Shown one piece after another: positions 1 to 6,494 of a stretch of DNA of 8,582 nucleotides. Numbering within the stretch: the first letter of the stretch is position 1; every line of letters begins with the position of its first letter. The position numbers and the translations under genes are program-made. Below the pieces are notes generated by a model. It was not told where the DNA came from. It did no database searches and saw only the letters and a program-made list of their open reading frames with translations. This DNA is from Bryobacteraceae bacterium (GTDB lineage: Bacteria > Acidobacteriota > Terriglobia > Bryobacterales > Bryobacteraceae), in NCBI GenBank assembly GCA_029975915.1, contig JARKOC010000024.1, positions 1 to 8,582 on the forward strand, read 5' to 3'.

Positions 1-195
1 ATCCGCGACGAGTGCCTCAACATCAACAGCTTCTACTCGCTGCTGCACGCACAGGTCATCATCGGCGACTGGAAGGACGAGTACAACCACCACCGCCGGC
101 ACTCCTCGCTCGGCTACCTACCCCCAGCCGAGTACGCTCGACAGTGCACCCATCAAATGGAAACCGACGACTCACAGAACGTCCGGACCGAATGA
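1..195 (+). CDS. IS3-family transposase OrfB, C-terminal 64 residues (partial at window edge)
   Basis: The reading frame is open from base 1 to a TGA at 193-195. It encodes the end of the DDE integrase domain, beginning IRDECLNIN just after the catalytic Glu of the second copy and running to the HHRRHSSLGYL motif typical of IS3 OrfB C-termini. One substitution changes a residue relative to the complete copy (YLPP here, YLTP there); the other is silent. Whether the upstream part is intact cannot be seen. If complete, this copy together with the right one could move the cargo as a composite transposon. Confidence 0.9.
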   Translation: MRDECLNINSFYSLLHAQVIIGDWKDEYNHHRRHSSLGYLPPAEYARQCTHQMETDDSQNVRTE

Positions 196-208
196 AGGGG
201 GCGGCTCA
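1..208 (+). mobile_element. IS3-family insertion sequence, left copy, 3' end only (enters from outside the window)
   Basis: These bases match 7673-7880 with only two differences (C121 against A7793, A141 against G7813). Both copies stop matching at the same base, after the terminal CA at 208 and 7880, so 208 is the right end of the element. The copy lies in the same orientation as the complete one at 6634-7880, making the two a direct pair around the cargo. The rest of this copy lies upstream of the window. The flank after 208 (CTC) does not match the base triplet before the right copy (GTA). Confidence 0.93.
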
Positions 209-334
209 CTCCACCCAGCGCAATACGCACTCGTGGAGGCCGGCACGCTCTGCGAGTCGCATCACCGCGGGCAGGCCCGACGGGATCAGGTTTGGGTCAA
301 CGAAAACTGCTCGAATGCCGTGGCAGACTAGCTG
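209..334 (-). pseudogene. IS1380-like transposase N-terminal remnant
   Basis: Read on the minus strand from about 334 to 209, one frame stays open and gives a peptide with VFVDPNLIPSGLPAVMRLAERAGL near its start (shown here as VFVDPNLIPSGL then PAVMRLAERAGL). This resembles the N-terminus of actinobacterial IS1380-family transposases, in which a 'DPNLV...GL.PV..LAERAGL' stretch opens the protein. The frame is cut at 209 by the end of the IS3 element, so the rest is gone. No start codon with a clear ribosome binding site is seen. The family assignment is from memory of the motif, not a search. Confidence 0.5.
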
Positions 335-372
335 CAACCGGGCTCCTGTCAGACGGCGAAACGGAACCTTCG

Positions 373-1143
373 CTAAGGCGCACTCTTGATTGTCGCAGGC
401 TCGCTCGTTCTATCAGTACTCGCAACGCGTCCGGGTATCGAAGCTGGTGACTCCGGTCTGCACAGCGGGGGACGCAAGATCCCTAGATTTTCCAATATGC
501 GCTTTCTGGTCTGCAGGTGGTGGCTTAGCAGCGATTGATCAGACCAATTCCACATGAGATCGCGATCTGAATCCTGAGCGTCGAGGAAGTGACGCCGCAA
601 GAGCTGCGATGGCGTTCTCGTCGGTTGCGCCAACCAAGCTCGGCCATCCATGCTGCGCACGAACAGATAGTGCTCGCCCCTCACGACGTCGTCGAGAGCT
701 GCCAGTCCGCCCTCGTAAGGCTGGAAGTCCACGCCACTGATCGATTCTAGATCCAAGACTGGGGAGCGTGTGGTCGCAACCACGTGCAGGTGGGCATGCA
801 CGATCGAACACCCGAAGGGGTGGTCATCTTCGGACCGCTGGCCATGTTCAAACATCACAAAAGGAAGGTCAGTCGCTCGAAAAATCACCCCCCCCATGGT
901 AAATGCTAAGTCCTCCACATCGTCGATCTCGGACTTGAGGCAGTCCGCCATAGATAGACGATGTGCGCGGGACATTACGATGCAGTGGCCCAGTCCGACT
1001 GGAGCGACGTCGACGGCAGCAAGCGCGAGCGAGCGCTCAGCTACGATCTGATCTTCACGTTCTAGCTCGGGGAAGAGATACTCGAAGGGTGTCGCAGCCT
1101 GGCCACCTGCGATACAACACAAGGGGCACTGGATGACTGCCAT
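373..1143 (-). CDS. HIT (histidine triad) family nucleotide-binding protein
   Basis: HIT proteins hydrolyse or transfer nucleotidyl groups through a histidine nucleotidyl intermediate (substrates include ApnA dinucleotides, nucleoside phosphoramidates and capped ends). The 256-residue product shows CPLC at 6-9, a possible zinc pair; the HIT core around 46-61 (DVAPVGLGHCIVMSRAH); FEHG at 98-101; and the triad motif HAHLHVV at 116-122, with the catalytic middle His complete. The C-terminal segment SQLLRRHFLD...WNW (179-200) resembles the tail of larger HIT proteins; the last 35 residues look disordered. ATG 1143 is chosen over an in-frame TTG at 1158 because AGGAG (1149-1153) sits five bases ahead of it. 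The gene diverges from the SAHH-like gene across 418 bases and has lower GC than the flanking IS. The substrate is unknown. Fusion or exact subfamily cannot be judged without a search. Confidence 0.87.
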   Translation of the reverse strand: MAVIQCPLCCIAGGQAATPFEYLFPELEREDQIVAERSLALAAVDVAPVGLGHCIVMSRAHRLSMADCLKSEIDDVEDLAFTMGGVIFRATDLPFVMFEHGQRSEDDHPFGCSIVHAHLHVVATTRSPVLDLESISGVDFQPYEGGLAALDDVVRGEHYLFVRSMDGRAWLAQPTRTPSQLLRRHFLDAQDSDRDLMWNWSDQSLLSHHLQTRKRILENLGILRPPLCRPESPASIPGRVASTDRTSEPATIKSAP

Positions 1144-1210
1144 GTCAGCTCCTAGCAACTCTCGTCCATTTCTAGTTCAGTGTACTGCGCTAGACACCTT
1201 GTGTTTGTGG

Positions 1211-1240
1211 ATTGTAGCGCAGCGGTCTTGGCCGCCAGAC
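1211..1240 (-). promoter_or_regulatory. Possible promoter of the HIT gene
   Basis: On the minus strand the hexamer TACAAT (plus positions 1211-1216) is a good -10 match, about 68 bases ahead of the ATG at 1143. No convincing -35 hexamer lies 16-18 bases upstream of it, so the call rests on one box only. Confidence 0.3.
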
Positions 1241-1404
1241 GAGAGGCCCCTCGGCCGAGACTGCAAGCGATCCCCCTCAACTGAACCCGCTACCCCGGGT
1301 CCCATGCCCATGGCAGGCGACATGGAGGGCCGGATCTCCTCAAGGCCGAGGTGCTCGGTCAACCGGATCGATGTATATAGACACGGGGGGTCCTCTTGTC
1401 GTCG

Positions 1405-1422
1405 GTGCCGCCGCGGCGGCAC
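1405..1422. repeat. 18-base perfect palindrome in the divergent intergenic region
   Basis: The sequence GTGCCGCCGCGGCGGCAC is its own reverse complement with no mismatch and no spacer. It lies about 140 bases before the SAHH-like start and 260 bases before the HIT start. It could be a dimeric regulator's operator, or, as RNA, a very GC-rich stem. It has no T-run after it on either strand, so it does not look like an intrinsic terminator. Confidence 0.7.
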
Positions 1423-1494
1423 TCGGTCGCGATCCTGACATGGACCGTCGAGGAGCGCTCGGCCGGGCTTCCCGTCGATGCAGCGACGCGGCCG

Positions 1495-1524
1495 TGGACT
1501 GAGCAACTCTGAACAAGCTAGAGT
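1495..1524 (+). promoter_or_regulatory. Possible promoter of the SAHH-like/NACHT operon
   Basis: TGGACT (1495-1500) and TAGAGT (1519-1524) are separated by 18 bases and each match four of six sigma70-type consensus positions. They end 37 bases before the ATG at 1562. An overlapping TATAGA at 1524-1529 is a better -10 box but lacks a -35 at the right distance. Weak evidence. Confidence 0.25.
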
Positions 1525-1561
1525 ATAGAATGCAAACGGCAATCGACCAAGGTTGAGGGCA

Positions 1562-2863
1562 ATGACTATTGATGCGCAATGGCCTTCGCCACAAGAAGCC
1601 ACTAGTGAATTGCCGCGTGTTGTTTATGACTGTAATGGTATACCCATGGTTTTGCCCCTGATGGAGGCGCTGAAGACAAGGCTGGCGGTCGATCGACTCC
1701 AACCTCTCCGCGGGTTTATGTTGGTGGCGATTCAACACCTGCAGGGGTCGGTGGTGCCTCTCGTTAACGCCCTCGAATCAGCTGGCATTGAGTACGACAA
1801 CATGTTCCTCGTTGGGAAAGCGTACTCAGCGCACGGCGCAGTGCTGAGGCACCTGGTGCGGCTGGGATGTAATGTCCGATGCAGCCGGAGTATGCGGTCC
1901 AGCTCCAATCCATATGAACGAGAGATTGGGTGGGATATCGAATCGGTCCTAGATCATGCCGTTCGGCTGATGGACGTCCGGCCTGGGTGCTCGGCACTGG
2001 TTCTCGACGAAGGTGGTAAGGCCACTGAGCTCGTGCATGCCAAATACGCGCGATATCTTTCACGATTTCATTTTGTTGAACAAACAACTCGGGGCATTAG
2101 AGCGATTGAGCGCTTCACACTCCGAACACCCGTGATTGATGTCGCGAGGAGCGACACGAAGAAGGAACTGGAGGCCCCCATGATAGCTACCTCCATGGCC
2201 GACCAGCTCGAATCGCAACTGAATCGGTGGCTCAACATCATCGAGCTGCAGACGAGGACGGTCCTGATCATCGGTTACGGGGTCGTGGGGCGTCAACTGG
2301 CGCTCCAGTTGAAGCTGCGCCACTACGACGTATTGATTAGTGAGCGCGATCCAACTACTGCTAGACAAGCATCCGCGGATGGCTTCCAAGCAAGCGAGGA
2401 GTTGGATAATGCCCTTGCCTCTGCGGAAATTATCATTGGCTGCACGGGCTCGATGTGCATTCCGTTCGACAGCATGCCAAGCATAGGGAACAACGCACTC
2501 TTGGTCAATGGGGCGTCTTCTGACATCGAGTTTTCCGCATGGAAACTGCGGACGCGTGCCGAGGTAATTCACACACGCTCAACGGGTGAAGTGGATGACC
2601 CCCTCCTGAAGCCGTGGATGAATCTATATCGAGTGAATAATCGGGATCGAACATACTTCCTGAGCAATGGAGGATTCCCTGTGAACTTTGGTGGCCAAAT
2701 GGACACGATTCCTGCCGAGCAATTTCAGATCACGAGGACTCTCATGTTCATGGGCGGACTTCAGGCTGCTGCCACCACAACACCAGGAATAGTCCCCCTG
2801 AGTCGGGGGCTTCAAAGAACCCTCAACGAGTACATGTCTATGATCAAGACGCACTCGGTCTGA
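1562..2863 (+). CDS. Divergent S-adenosylhomocysteine hydrolase-like NAD-binding protein
   Basis: SAHH cleaves S-adenosylhomocysteine to adenosine and homocysteine using tightly bound NAD. This 433-residue protein follows the family layout: a substrate-domain half with H59 in AIQHLQ (canonical LHMT), DEGGKAT at 149-155 (canonical DDGGD.T), EQTTRGI at 173-179 (canonical EETTTGV) and K200 in DTKKE; then a Rossmann half with GYGVVG at 238-243, acidic E261 in ISERDP, CTGS at 294-297 and NGASSDIE at 316-323 (canonical NIGHFD.E). Several catalytic or substrate positions differ: Asp to Glu in DDGGD, Glu to Gln in EETTT, the NIGH His to Ser, and the terminal Lys/Tyr tail is not recognisable. It may therefore bind NAD and an adenosyl ligand but act on a different substrate or as a sensor. 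ATG 1562 is preferred over TTG 1553 because AAGG (1549-1552) lies nine bases ahead. The next gene begins 13 bases downstream. It is not expected to be the housekeeping SAHH. Confidence 0.82.
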   Translation: MTIDAQWPSPQEATSELPRVVYDCNGIPMVLPLMEALKTRLAVDRLQPLRGFMLVAIQHLQGSVVPLVNALESAGIEYDNMFLVGKAYSAHGAVLRHLVRLGCNVRCSRSMRSSSNPYEREIGWDIESVLDHAVRLMDVRPGCSALVLDEGGKATELVHAKYARYLSRFHFVEQTTRGIRAIERFTLRTPVIDVARSDTKKELEAPMIATSMADQLESQLNRWLNIIELQTRTVLIIGYGVVGRQLALQLKLRHYDVLISERDPTTARQASADGFQASEELDNALASAEIIIGCTGSMCIPFDSMPSIGNNALLVNGASSDIEFSAWKLRTRAEVIHTRSTGEVDDPLLKPWMNLYRVNNRDRTYFLSNGGFPVNFGGQMDTIPAEQFQITRTLMFMGGLQAAATTTPGIVPLSRGLQRTLNEYMSMIKTHSV

Positions 2864-2868
2864 AGGGA
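2863..2868 (+). promoter_or_regulatory. Shine-Dalgarno for the NACHT gene, overlapping the upstream stop codon
   Basis: AAGGGA begins in the last base of the SAHH-like TGA (2861-2863) and stands eight bases ahead of GTG 2877. This fixes the GTG start and suggests translational coupling. The ATG at 2868 is followed at once by CCG TAA and cannot start the gene. Confidence 0.75.
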
Positions 2869-2876
2869 TGCCGTAA

Positions 2877-5420
2877 GTGTTCAACGTATTCATCTCATCC
2901 ACATATGAAGACCTTAAGTCATACAGAGCGGAGGTTCGCGAACTGGTGTCAGCACTTGGACTGGTTGACATCGCTATGGAGAGCTGGCCACCCGGCGCAA
3001 CGCCGCCTAGGGAAATGGTCAATGCTGCTATGCAGCGAAGCGACATTTATGTGGGAATCTTGGCTTGGAGATATGGGTCTCGTATGGAAGGCGATTTGGC
3101 CTATACCGAATACGAGTACCAATTGGCCAAGGAGCTCCACATTCCGCGACTCATCTTCCTACACGATCCAGAGGGGCAGTGGCCCGTGAGGTACGTCGAT
3201 ACTGACGAAGATGGCGGAGCATTGCGGAAGCTGCGCGCAGAGATCATGCGAGACCCGGACATCACATGGAAGTACTTCAGAAAGGAAATGGACTTGGTTC
3301 GCTTCTTGAGCGGCGGACTATTTCGACTCATTACGACCTCGAACAAGTATCAGACCATCAATCCGATTGAGCGGGCGATCTTGGCGATACGGCAACGAAC
3401 GCACGAGGATTTAGTGACGCGAAGATCTGAGATAGACTATAGTCTCGTTGAAACTGAAAAGAAGTGGTTCATCAGTGAGGTTGCGCGCTGCAACGTAGGT
3501 AAGTCTTACGTTTCGAGACAAAGCCTACGCAACGAGATTGCCGGCTGGTTCCTTGAGAACAGTTCTCCGTTTCTCTTCCTCCTCGGCGCAGCAGGCAGTG
3601 GAAAAACCAACTTCCTGATCACGGAGATCATCTTTGGTCTTGTCGGTGCGGAGACTGTGGGGCGCAAATCACTCCCAGTTCAAAAGGCGGTGATGTTTCT
3701 CTCTCTTGGTTCTTACGATCCAGAAATATCCTTCTGGGACAACTTCGAGCCCATCGCTGCCAAATGCCAGTTGACGAAAGAGACTGTTAGGCAACTGATA
3801 ATCAGTGGTGCCGCACTGCTGATAGCAGATGGGCTTGATGAGTTTGTCCGGAACCACGGAGAAGAACAATGCGTTGCGCTCTTTGCGGAAATCAACGAAG
3901 CTGTCGATCATGCCAGTTCAAAGGTGATTGTTTCCTGTCGTGATCACATATATGAACGACTGGTGGCCGCGGGAACGTTGCAGGCAATGGAGGCCGCGCC
4001 GTCGCTCCTCATTCCTCCGCTATCATCGGAAGAAGTGAAGCGACTGGTCCAACAGAGGCTTGGCAAGACCAGTCCTGTGTACTCTGCTCTGACCGTCAAT
4101 CAGGCGCTAGTACGGTTTGCGCAGTCACCGCTGCTGCTGGAAATGATGTGTCGGATGTCAGCCGATAGCTGGAAGAGGTTCGTAAGAGTTCAGACGATGG
4201 GTAGCCTGTACGACCTGTGGTTTCAGGAGATCATCTCGACGAGCGCTAGCCCAGCAGAAGCGCTGCTCGACGAATTCGTGCCCGACACACTGACGAAGGT
4301 CGGTCGTATAGCTGGAATCATGTTGCGAAAGAGATCGGACCTAATATCTGTTCGTGAACTCAACGATAGTGGGCTTATGATAGACGACCTACGCACGTTG
4401 ACGCGACAGCCCTTCGGGATCTTCATCAAGCAAACGCCAAGCGAATGGGGATTCGTTCACGATTCCTTCCGGGAATTCGCCCTGGCTAGGACTACGGCTA
4501 TCGAATTGACCTCAAGTAGCCTTGATCTGTTGGCCAGCACGTCATCGTTCGATTATGTCGGGGCGGAGACCTATCGCTTCCTTAGGGACATTCTACCACG
4601 CAGCCATGACTTGTTTGAACACGTACAGGCGGCGTTGACTAGCACGAGGAGCGAAACGTCTGTTTGGAACAACGTCGTTCGGAACTGCTTCGAGGCGATT
4701 GGCATGATTGGTGAAGAGACAGAGGAGGAGTACGTTGACAAAGCGGTCGATATTCTCATGATGAGGGACGCCCATGCGCCGACTGATAGTGTGCCCACGC
4801 TGAAGACGCAATACAACCTGGCCCGTGCGCTCGAGAGGATGCATCGTTCCAGCGCGAGACCATATTACCAGCACGTTCTGAATAAGGGCTGGGGCAGCGT
4901 TCCATCTTGGTCGTGTTTTGGCGCGGCGGCCGTGAGGGGGTTTCACGCTACAGAGGCTTACGTCGATTGGATGCCACCAATGGTCTACAGGCTCGATAGG
5001 AATGCAAGTGATGGTCTCCGGCAACGAGAGGTATCGTCGTGTCTGGTGGATCTCCTGTCGGACTCAGTTCAAGGTGGCACCAGGAGCGAGCAAGAGTTCC
5101 TTCAAGTGAATGTAACCTATGCACTGATTCGATGGTTACATATCGATCACTTGCCTGACGTGATGAACCTGTTGGGAGAGAGATCAATTTGCTCTCTCGC
5201 GCTTGGCAATTTGTTCCATGCCTTTTTGCGCTTCAAGCAGCCTGAGCTGTTCGACGGTTGTGCCAGTTTGTTCTCAGGCATGCAGCTTTGCTGGGTGTAC
5301 TTGTCGCGAGAAATGCTTCCTGAAGACTATATCTTTACCGGGGTGGTGTTTCACAAGTACCATGAATGCAGACTGGAAGGCTTCGCGCCATCGTCCTTTT
5401 CGAATTGCGAGTTTCGATGA
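2877..5420 (+). CDS. DUF4062-NACHT STAND NTPase (candidate NLR-like immune protein)
   Basis: STAND NTPases are ligand-triggered ATP switches that assemble and activate an effector domain. The 847-residue product opens with a DUF4062 domain (about 1-155): VFISSTYEDL at 4-13, DIYVGILAWRYG at 56-67, YTEYEYQLAKEL at 76-87. DUF4062 has been placed among TIR-like domains and also precedes NACHT in animal TEP1 and NWD1. The NACHT module shows Walker A GAAGSGKT (237-244), Walker B LLIADGLDE (314-322), the sensor motif SCRD (353-356) and the winged-helix signature FVHDSFREFALA (526-537). The remaining 310 residues are mostly helical with no repeat I recognise; the final 30 (FTGVVF, FSNCEF) hint at a pentapeptide-like cap. 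No membrane segment is seen, so it is probably cytosolic. The GTG start is set by the Shine-Dalgarno at 2863-2868. Bacterial NACHT proteins are known anti-phage factors, so defence is likely but unproven for this one. Confidence 0.9.
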   Translation: MFNVFISSTYEDLKSYRAEVRELVSALGLVDIAMESWPPGATPPREMVNAAMQRSDIYVGILAWRYGSRMEGDLAYTEYEYQLAKELHIPRLIFLHDPEGQWPVRYVDTDEDGGALRKLRAEIMRDPDITWKYFRKEMDLVRFLSGGLFRLITTSNKYQTINPIERAILAIRQRTHEDLVTRRSEIDYSLVETEKKWFISEVARCNVGKSYVSRQSLRNEIAGWFLENSSPFLFLLGAAGSGKTNFLITEIIFGLVGAETVGRKSLPVQKAVMFLSLGSYDPEISFWDNFEPIAAKCQLTKETVRQLIISGAALLIADGLDEFVRNHGEEQCVALFAEINEAVDHASSKVIVSCRDHIYERLVAAGTLQAMEAAPSLLIPPLSSEEVKRLVQQRLGKTSPVYSALTVNQALVRFAQSPLLLEMMCRMSADSWKRFVRVQTMGSLYDLWFQEIISTSASPAEALLDEFVPDTLTKVGRIAGIMLRKRSDLISVRELNDSGLMIDDLRTLTRQPFGIFIKQTPSEWGFVHDSFREFALARTTAIELTSSSLDLLASTSSFDYVGAETYRFLRDILPRSHDLFEHVQAALTSTRSETSVWNNVVRNCFEAIGMIGEETEEEYVDKAVDILMMRDAHAPTDSVPTLKTQYNLARALERMHRSSARPYYQHVLNKGWGSVPSWSCFGAAAVRGFHATEAYVDWMPPMVYRLDRNASDGLRQREVSSCLVDLLSDSVQGGTRSEQEFLQVNVTYALIRWLHIDHLPDVMNLLGERSICSLALGNLFHAFLRFKQPELFDGCASLFSGMQLCWVYLSREMLPEDYIFTGVVFHKYHECRLEGFAPSSFSNCEFR

Positions 5421-5427
5421 AGCGTAA

Positions 5428-5613
5428 GTGTCTGTCGCTTTCATGTGTAGTGCGGCCTATTCATATCCGGTTCCGGATCGCTGGACACAGAGGGCTGACC
5501 GACGCCTTTGTGGGGCGTCGGGATGCCCCCGTCACTCGGCCGCTGTTCTGCTGAGCCGGGTTCGCAGTCCTGGTAGGGGACCTGTCCTGCTGTTGCCCTA
5601 TGTTGCATCGTGA
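5428..5613 (+). CDS. Possible translationally coupled small ORF (61 aa), unknown
   Basis: A GTG at 5428 follows the NACHT stop (5418-5420) by seven bases, with GAAG (5419-5422) five bases ahead as a weak ribosome binding site. The nonamer CGTAAGTGT that contains this GTG also contains the GTG start of the NACHT gene (2872-2880). Its stop codon TGA (5611-5613) overlaps the strong Shine-Dalgarno of the 2H gene. The product is Arg- and Cys-containing (C7, C28, C33), resembles nothing I know, and its codon pattern is not convincingly protein-like. It may be a leader-type ORF that carries ribosomes to the 2H start, or only an open frame in a structured spacer. Confidence 0.3.
   Translation: MSVAFMCSAAYSYPVPDRWTQRADRRLCGASGCPRHSAAVLLSRVRSPGRGPVLLLPYVAS
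5465..5478. repeat. Short inverted repeat in the NACHT-2H spacer
   Basis: ATCCGG and CCGGAT are perfect six-base arms around a TT centre. This is the first of two inverted repeats in the 206-base stretch between the NACHT stop and the 2H start; it could be an operator or a minor RNA stem. Confidence 0.5.
5499..5521 (+). repeat. Hairpin in the NACHT-2H spacer, with an alternative fold
   Basis: CCGACGCC (5499-5506) pairs perfectly with GGCGTCGG (5514-5521) across a seven-base loop. GGGGC (5512-5516) can instead pair with GCCCC (5525-5529), and the two folds exclude each other. No T-run follows, so this is not a standard terminator; it could tune expression or mRNA decay of the 2H gene relative to the NACHT gene. 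Confidence 0.5.
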
Positions 5614-5618
5614 AGGAG
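5613..5618 (+). promoter_or_regulatory. Shine-Dalgarno that sets the 2H gene start at TTG 5627
   Basis: AAGGAG overlaps the TGA of the small ORF (5611-5613) and lies eight bases ahead of TTG 5627. The other in-frame candidates are poor: ATG 5600 has no ribosome binding site and GTG 5618 overlaps this one. The stop-SD-start geometry is the same as at 2861-2879. Confidence 0.65.
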
Positions 5619-5626
5619 TGATTGCA

Positions 5627-6490
5627 TTGGAGATCGGCGACGGAAGGGAACTGATTGCTTCTCGTTTTGCATCGCCTACTCGTGGTCGTCCTCAGAGTCG
5701 GAGTTTACAAGCCAACGTTGTCAGTATCAATGCCAAGATCGCGGAAGAGGCGTTGGATCGCCGTAGGAACGAACTCAAGATTTCCCCCGCCGATACGAGC
5801 GCTCGTTCTGCGAGGCGGATGAAACGATTCCTGAAGGTTTCTTCTACGCAGGGTGGGCGGCCGCGGTTTGCACCTTATTACGGTTTGACCTTCATCAGCT
5901 TGCTACCGGCTGAGACGCAGCGTCAGTTGCATATCAGAACACGGCAACTGGAGAGGGCGCTACAGGATGCGGGGTACGTCGATGATTTCGTCTTTGTTCC
6001 GTCCGACTCTTACCACGTCACGTTTATGAGCGTGATTGAGCGCATCGTTCCGGATATTGAGCAGGAGGAAGTCGACTTCTACTATCACTCCGTCGTCGAT
6101 GGGCTCCCGGCTCAAGCAATGTCCGACTTGCCATGCCCCTTATCTGTTTCCCGATTTGCTATGTATCCGAATCTGACTCTCTACGCAAGGGCACAAGCCG
6201 ATCACCTTCCTCGACGGGTAATCCAAGGCCTATCAAGCAGACTAGGCAGCCGCGTGAATCCGGGTCCAGGGGGCTTGCCCTACTTTCACGTGACTCTAGC
6301 GTACTTTGCGAAGGAGTTGAGCGGTCCTACCCTCTGTGCTATTCGGGGTGTCGTTCGCGAATCATCTCTCCGGGCTTTTGTCGACCCTGTGAAGTTCGAG
6401 ATTGACGATGCCTGCATGTGCTACTTCCAGCAGATGGGAGAGTTTCTTCCCATCCCTGGGACTTCTTTGCGCGCTGGGGTAATTGGCTAA
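5627..6490 (+). CDS. 2H phosphoesterase superfamily protein
   Basis: 2H enzymes (LigT, CPDase and relatives) act on 2'-5' linkages, 2',3'-cyclic phosphates or ADP-ribose cyclic phosphate, using two H-x-T/S motifs that face one cleft. Both are intact here: YHVTF with H130 and FHVTL with H221 (numbered from TTG 5627), 91 residues apart as expected. The stretch YYGLTFISLLP ahead of the first motif, and the SYHVTF context, resemble the DUF1868 branch. The first 85 residues are basic and probably a separate or flexible extension. Starting at TTG 5627 gives 287 residues; using ATG 5600 would give 296. Codon use matches the NACHT gene rather than the flanking IS, so it belongs to the same imported block. 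No terminator is visible after the TAA at 6488-6490. The substrate is unknown: RNA ends, oligonucleotide signals or NAD-derived products are all possible. Confidence 0.83.
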   Translation: MEIGDGRELIASRFASPTRGRPQSRSLQANVVSINAKIAEEALDRRRNELKISPADTSARSARRMKRFLKVSSTQGGRPRFAPYYGLTFISLLPAETQRQLHIRTRQLERALQDAGYVDDFVFVPSDSYHVTFMSVIERIVPDIEQEEVDFYYHSVVDGLPAQAMSDLPCPLSVSRFAMYPNLTLYARAQADHLPRRVIQGLSSRLGSRVNPGPGGLPYFHVTLAYFAKELSGPTLCAIRGVVRESSLRAFVDPVKFEIDDACMCYFQQMGEFLPIPGTSLRAGVIG

Positions 6491-6494
6491 CGCC

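Larger units (their letters stand above)
1144..1561. other. Divergent intergenic region between the HIT and SAHH-like genes
   Basis: This 418-base stretch separates the two divergent transcription units and should hold both promoters. Short open frames cross it on both strands, but none has a ribosome binding site or protein-like composition, and I call no gene here. Its notable contents are an 18-base perfect palindrome at 1405-1422, a TATATA run at 1374-1379, a possible minus-strand -10 at 1211-1216 and a possible plus-strand promoter at 1495-1524. The length is generous for simple divergent promoters and leaves room for an operator or small RNA. Confidence 0.6.

Noticed and set aside
356..373. 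Weak stem GCGAA/TTCGC just after the HIT stop as a terminator
   Set aside because: Only five base pairs and no T-run follows on the minus strand.
1177..1738. Minus-strand open frames of 130-140 codons across the divergent intergenic region and SAHH-like start
   Set aside because: No ribosome binding site, low-complexity Arg/Ser/Pro-rich products and overlap with a well-supported gene; they follow from composition.
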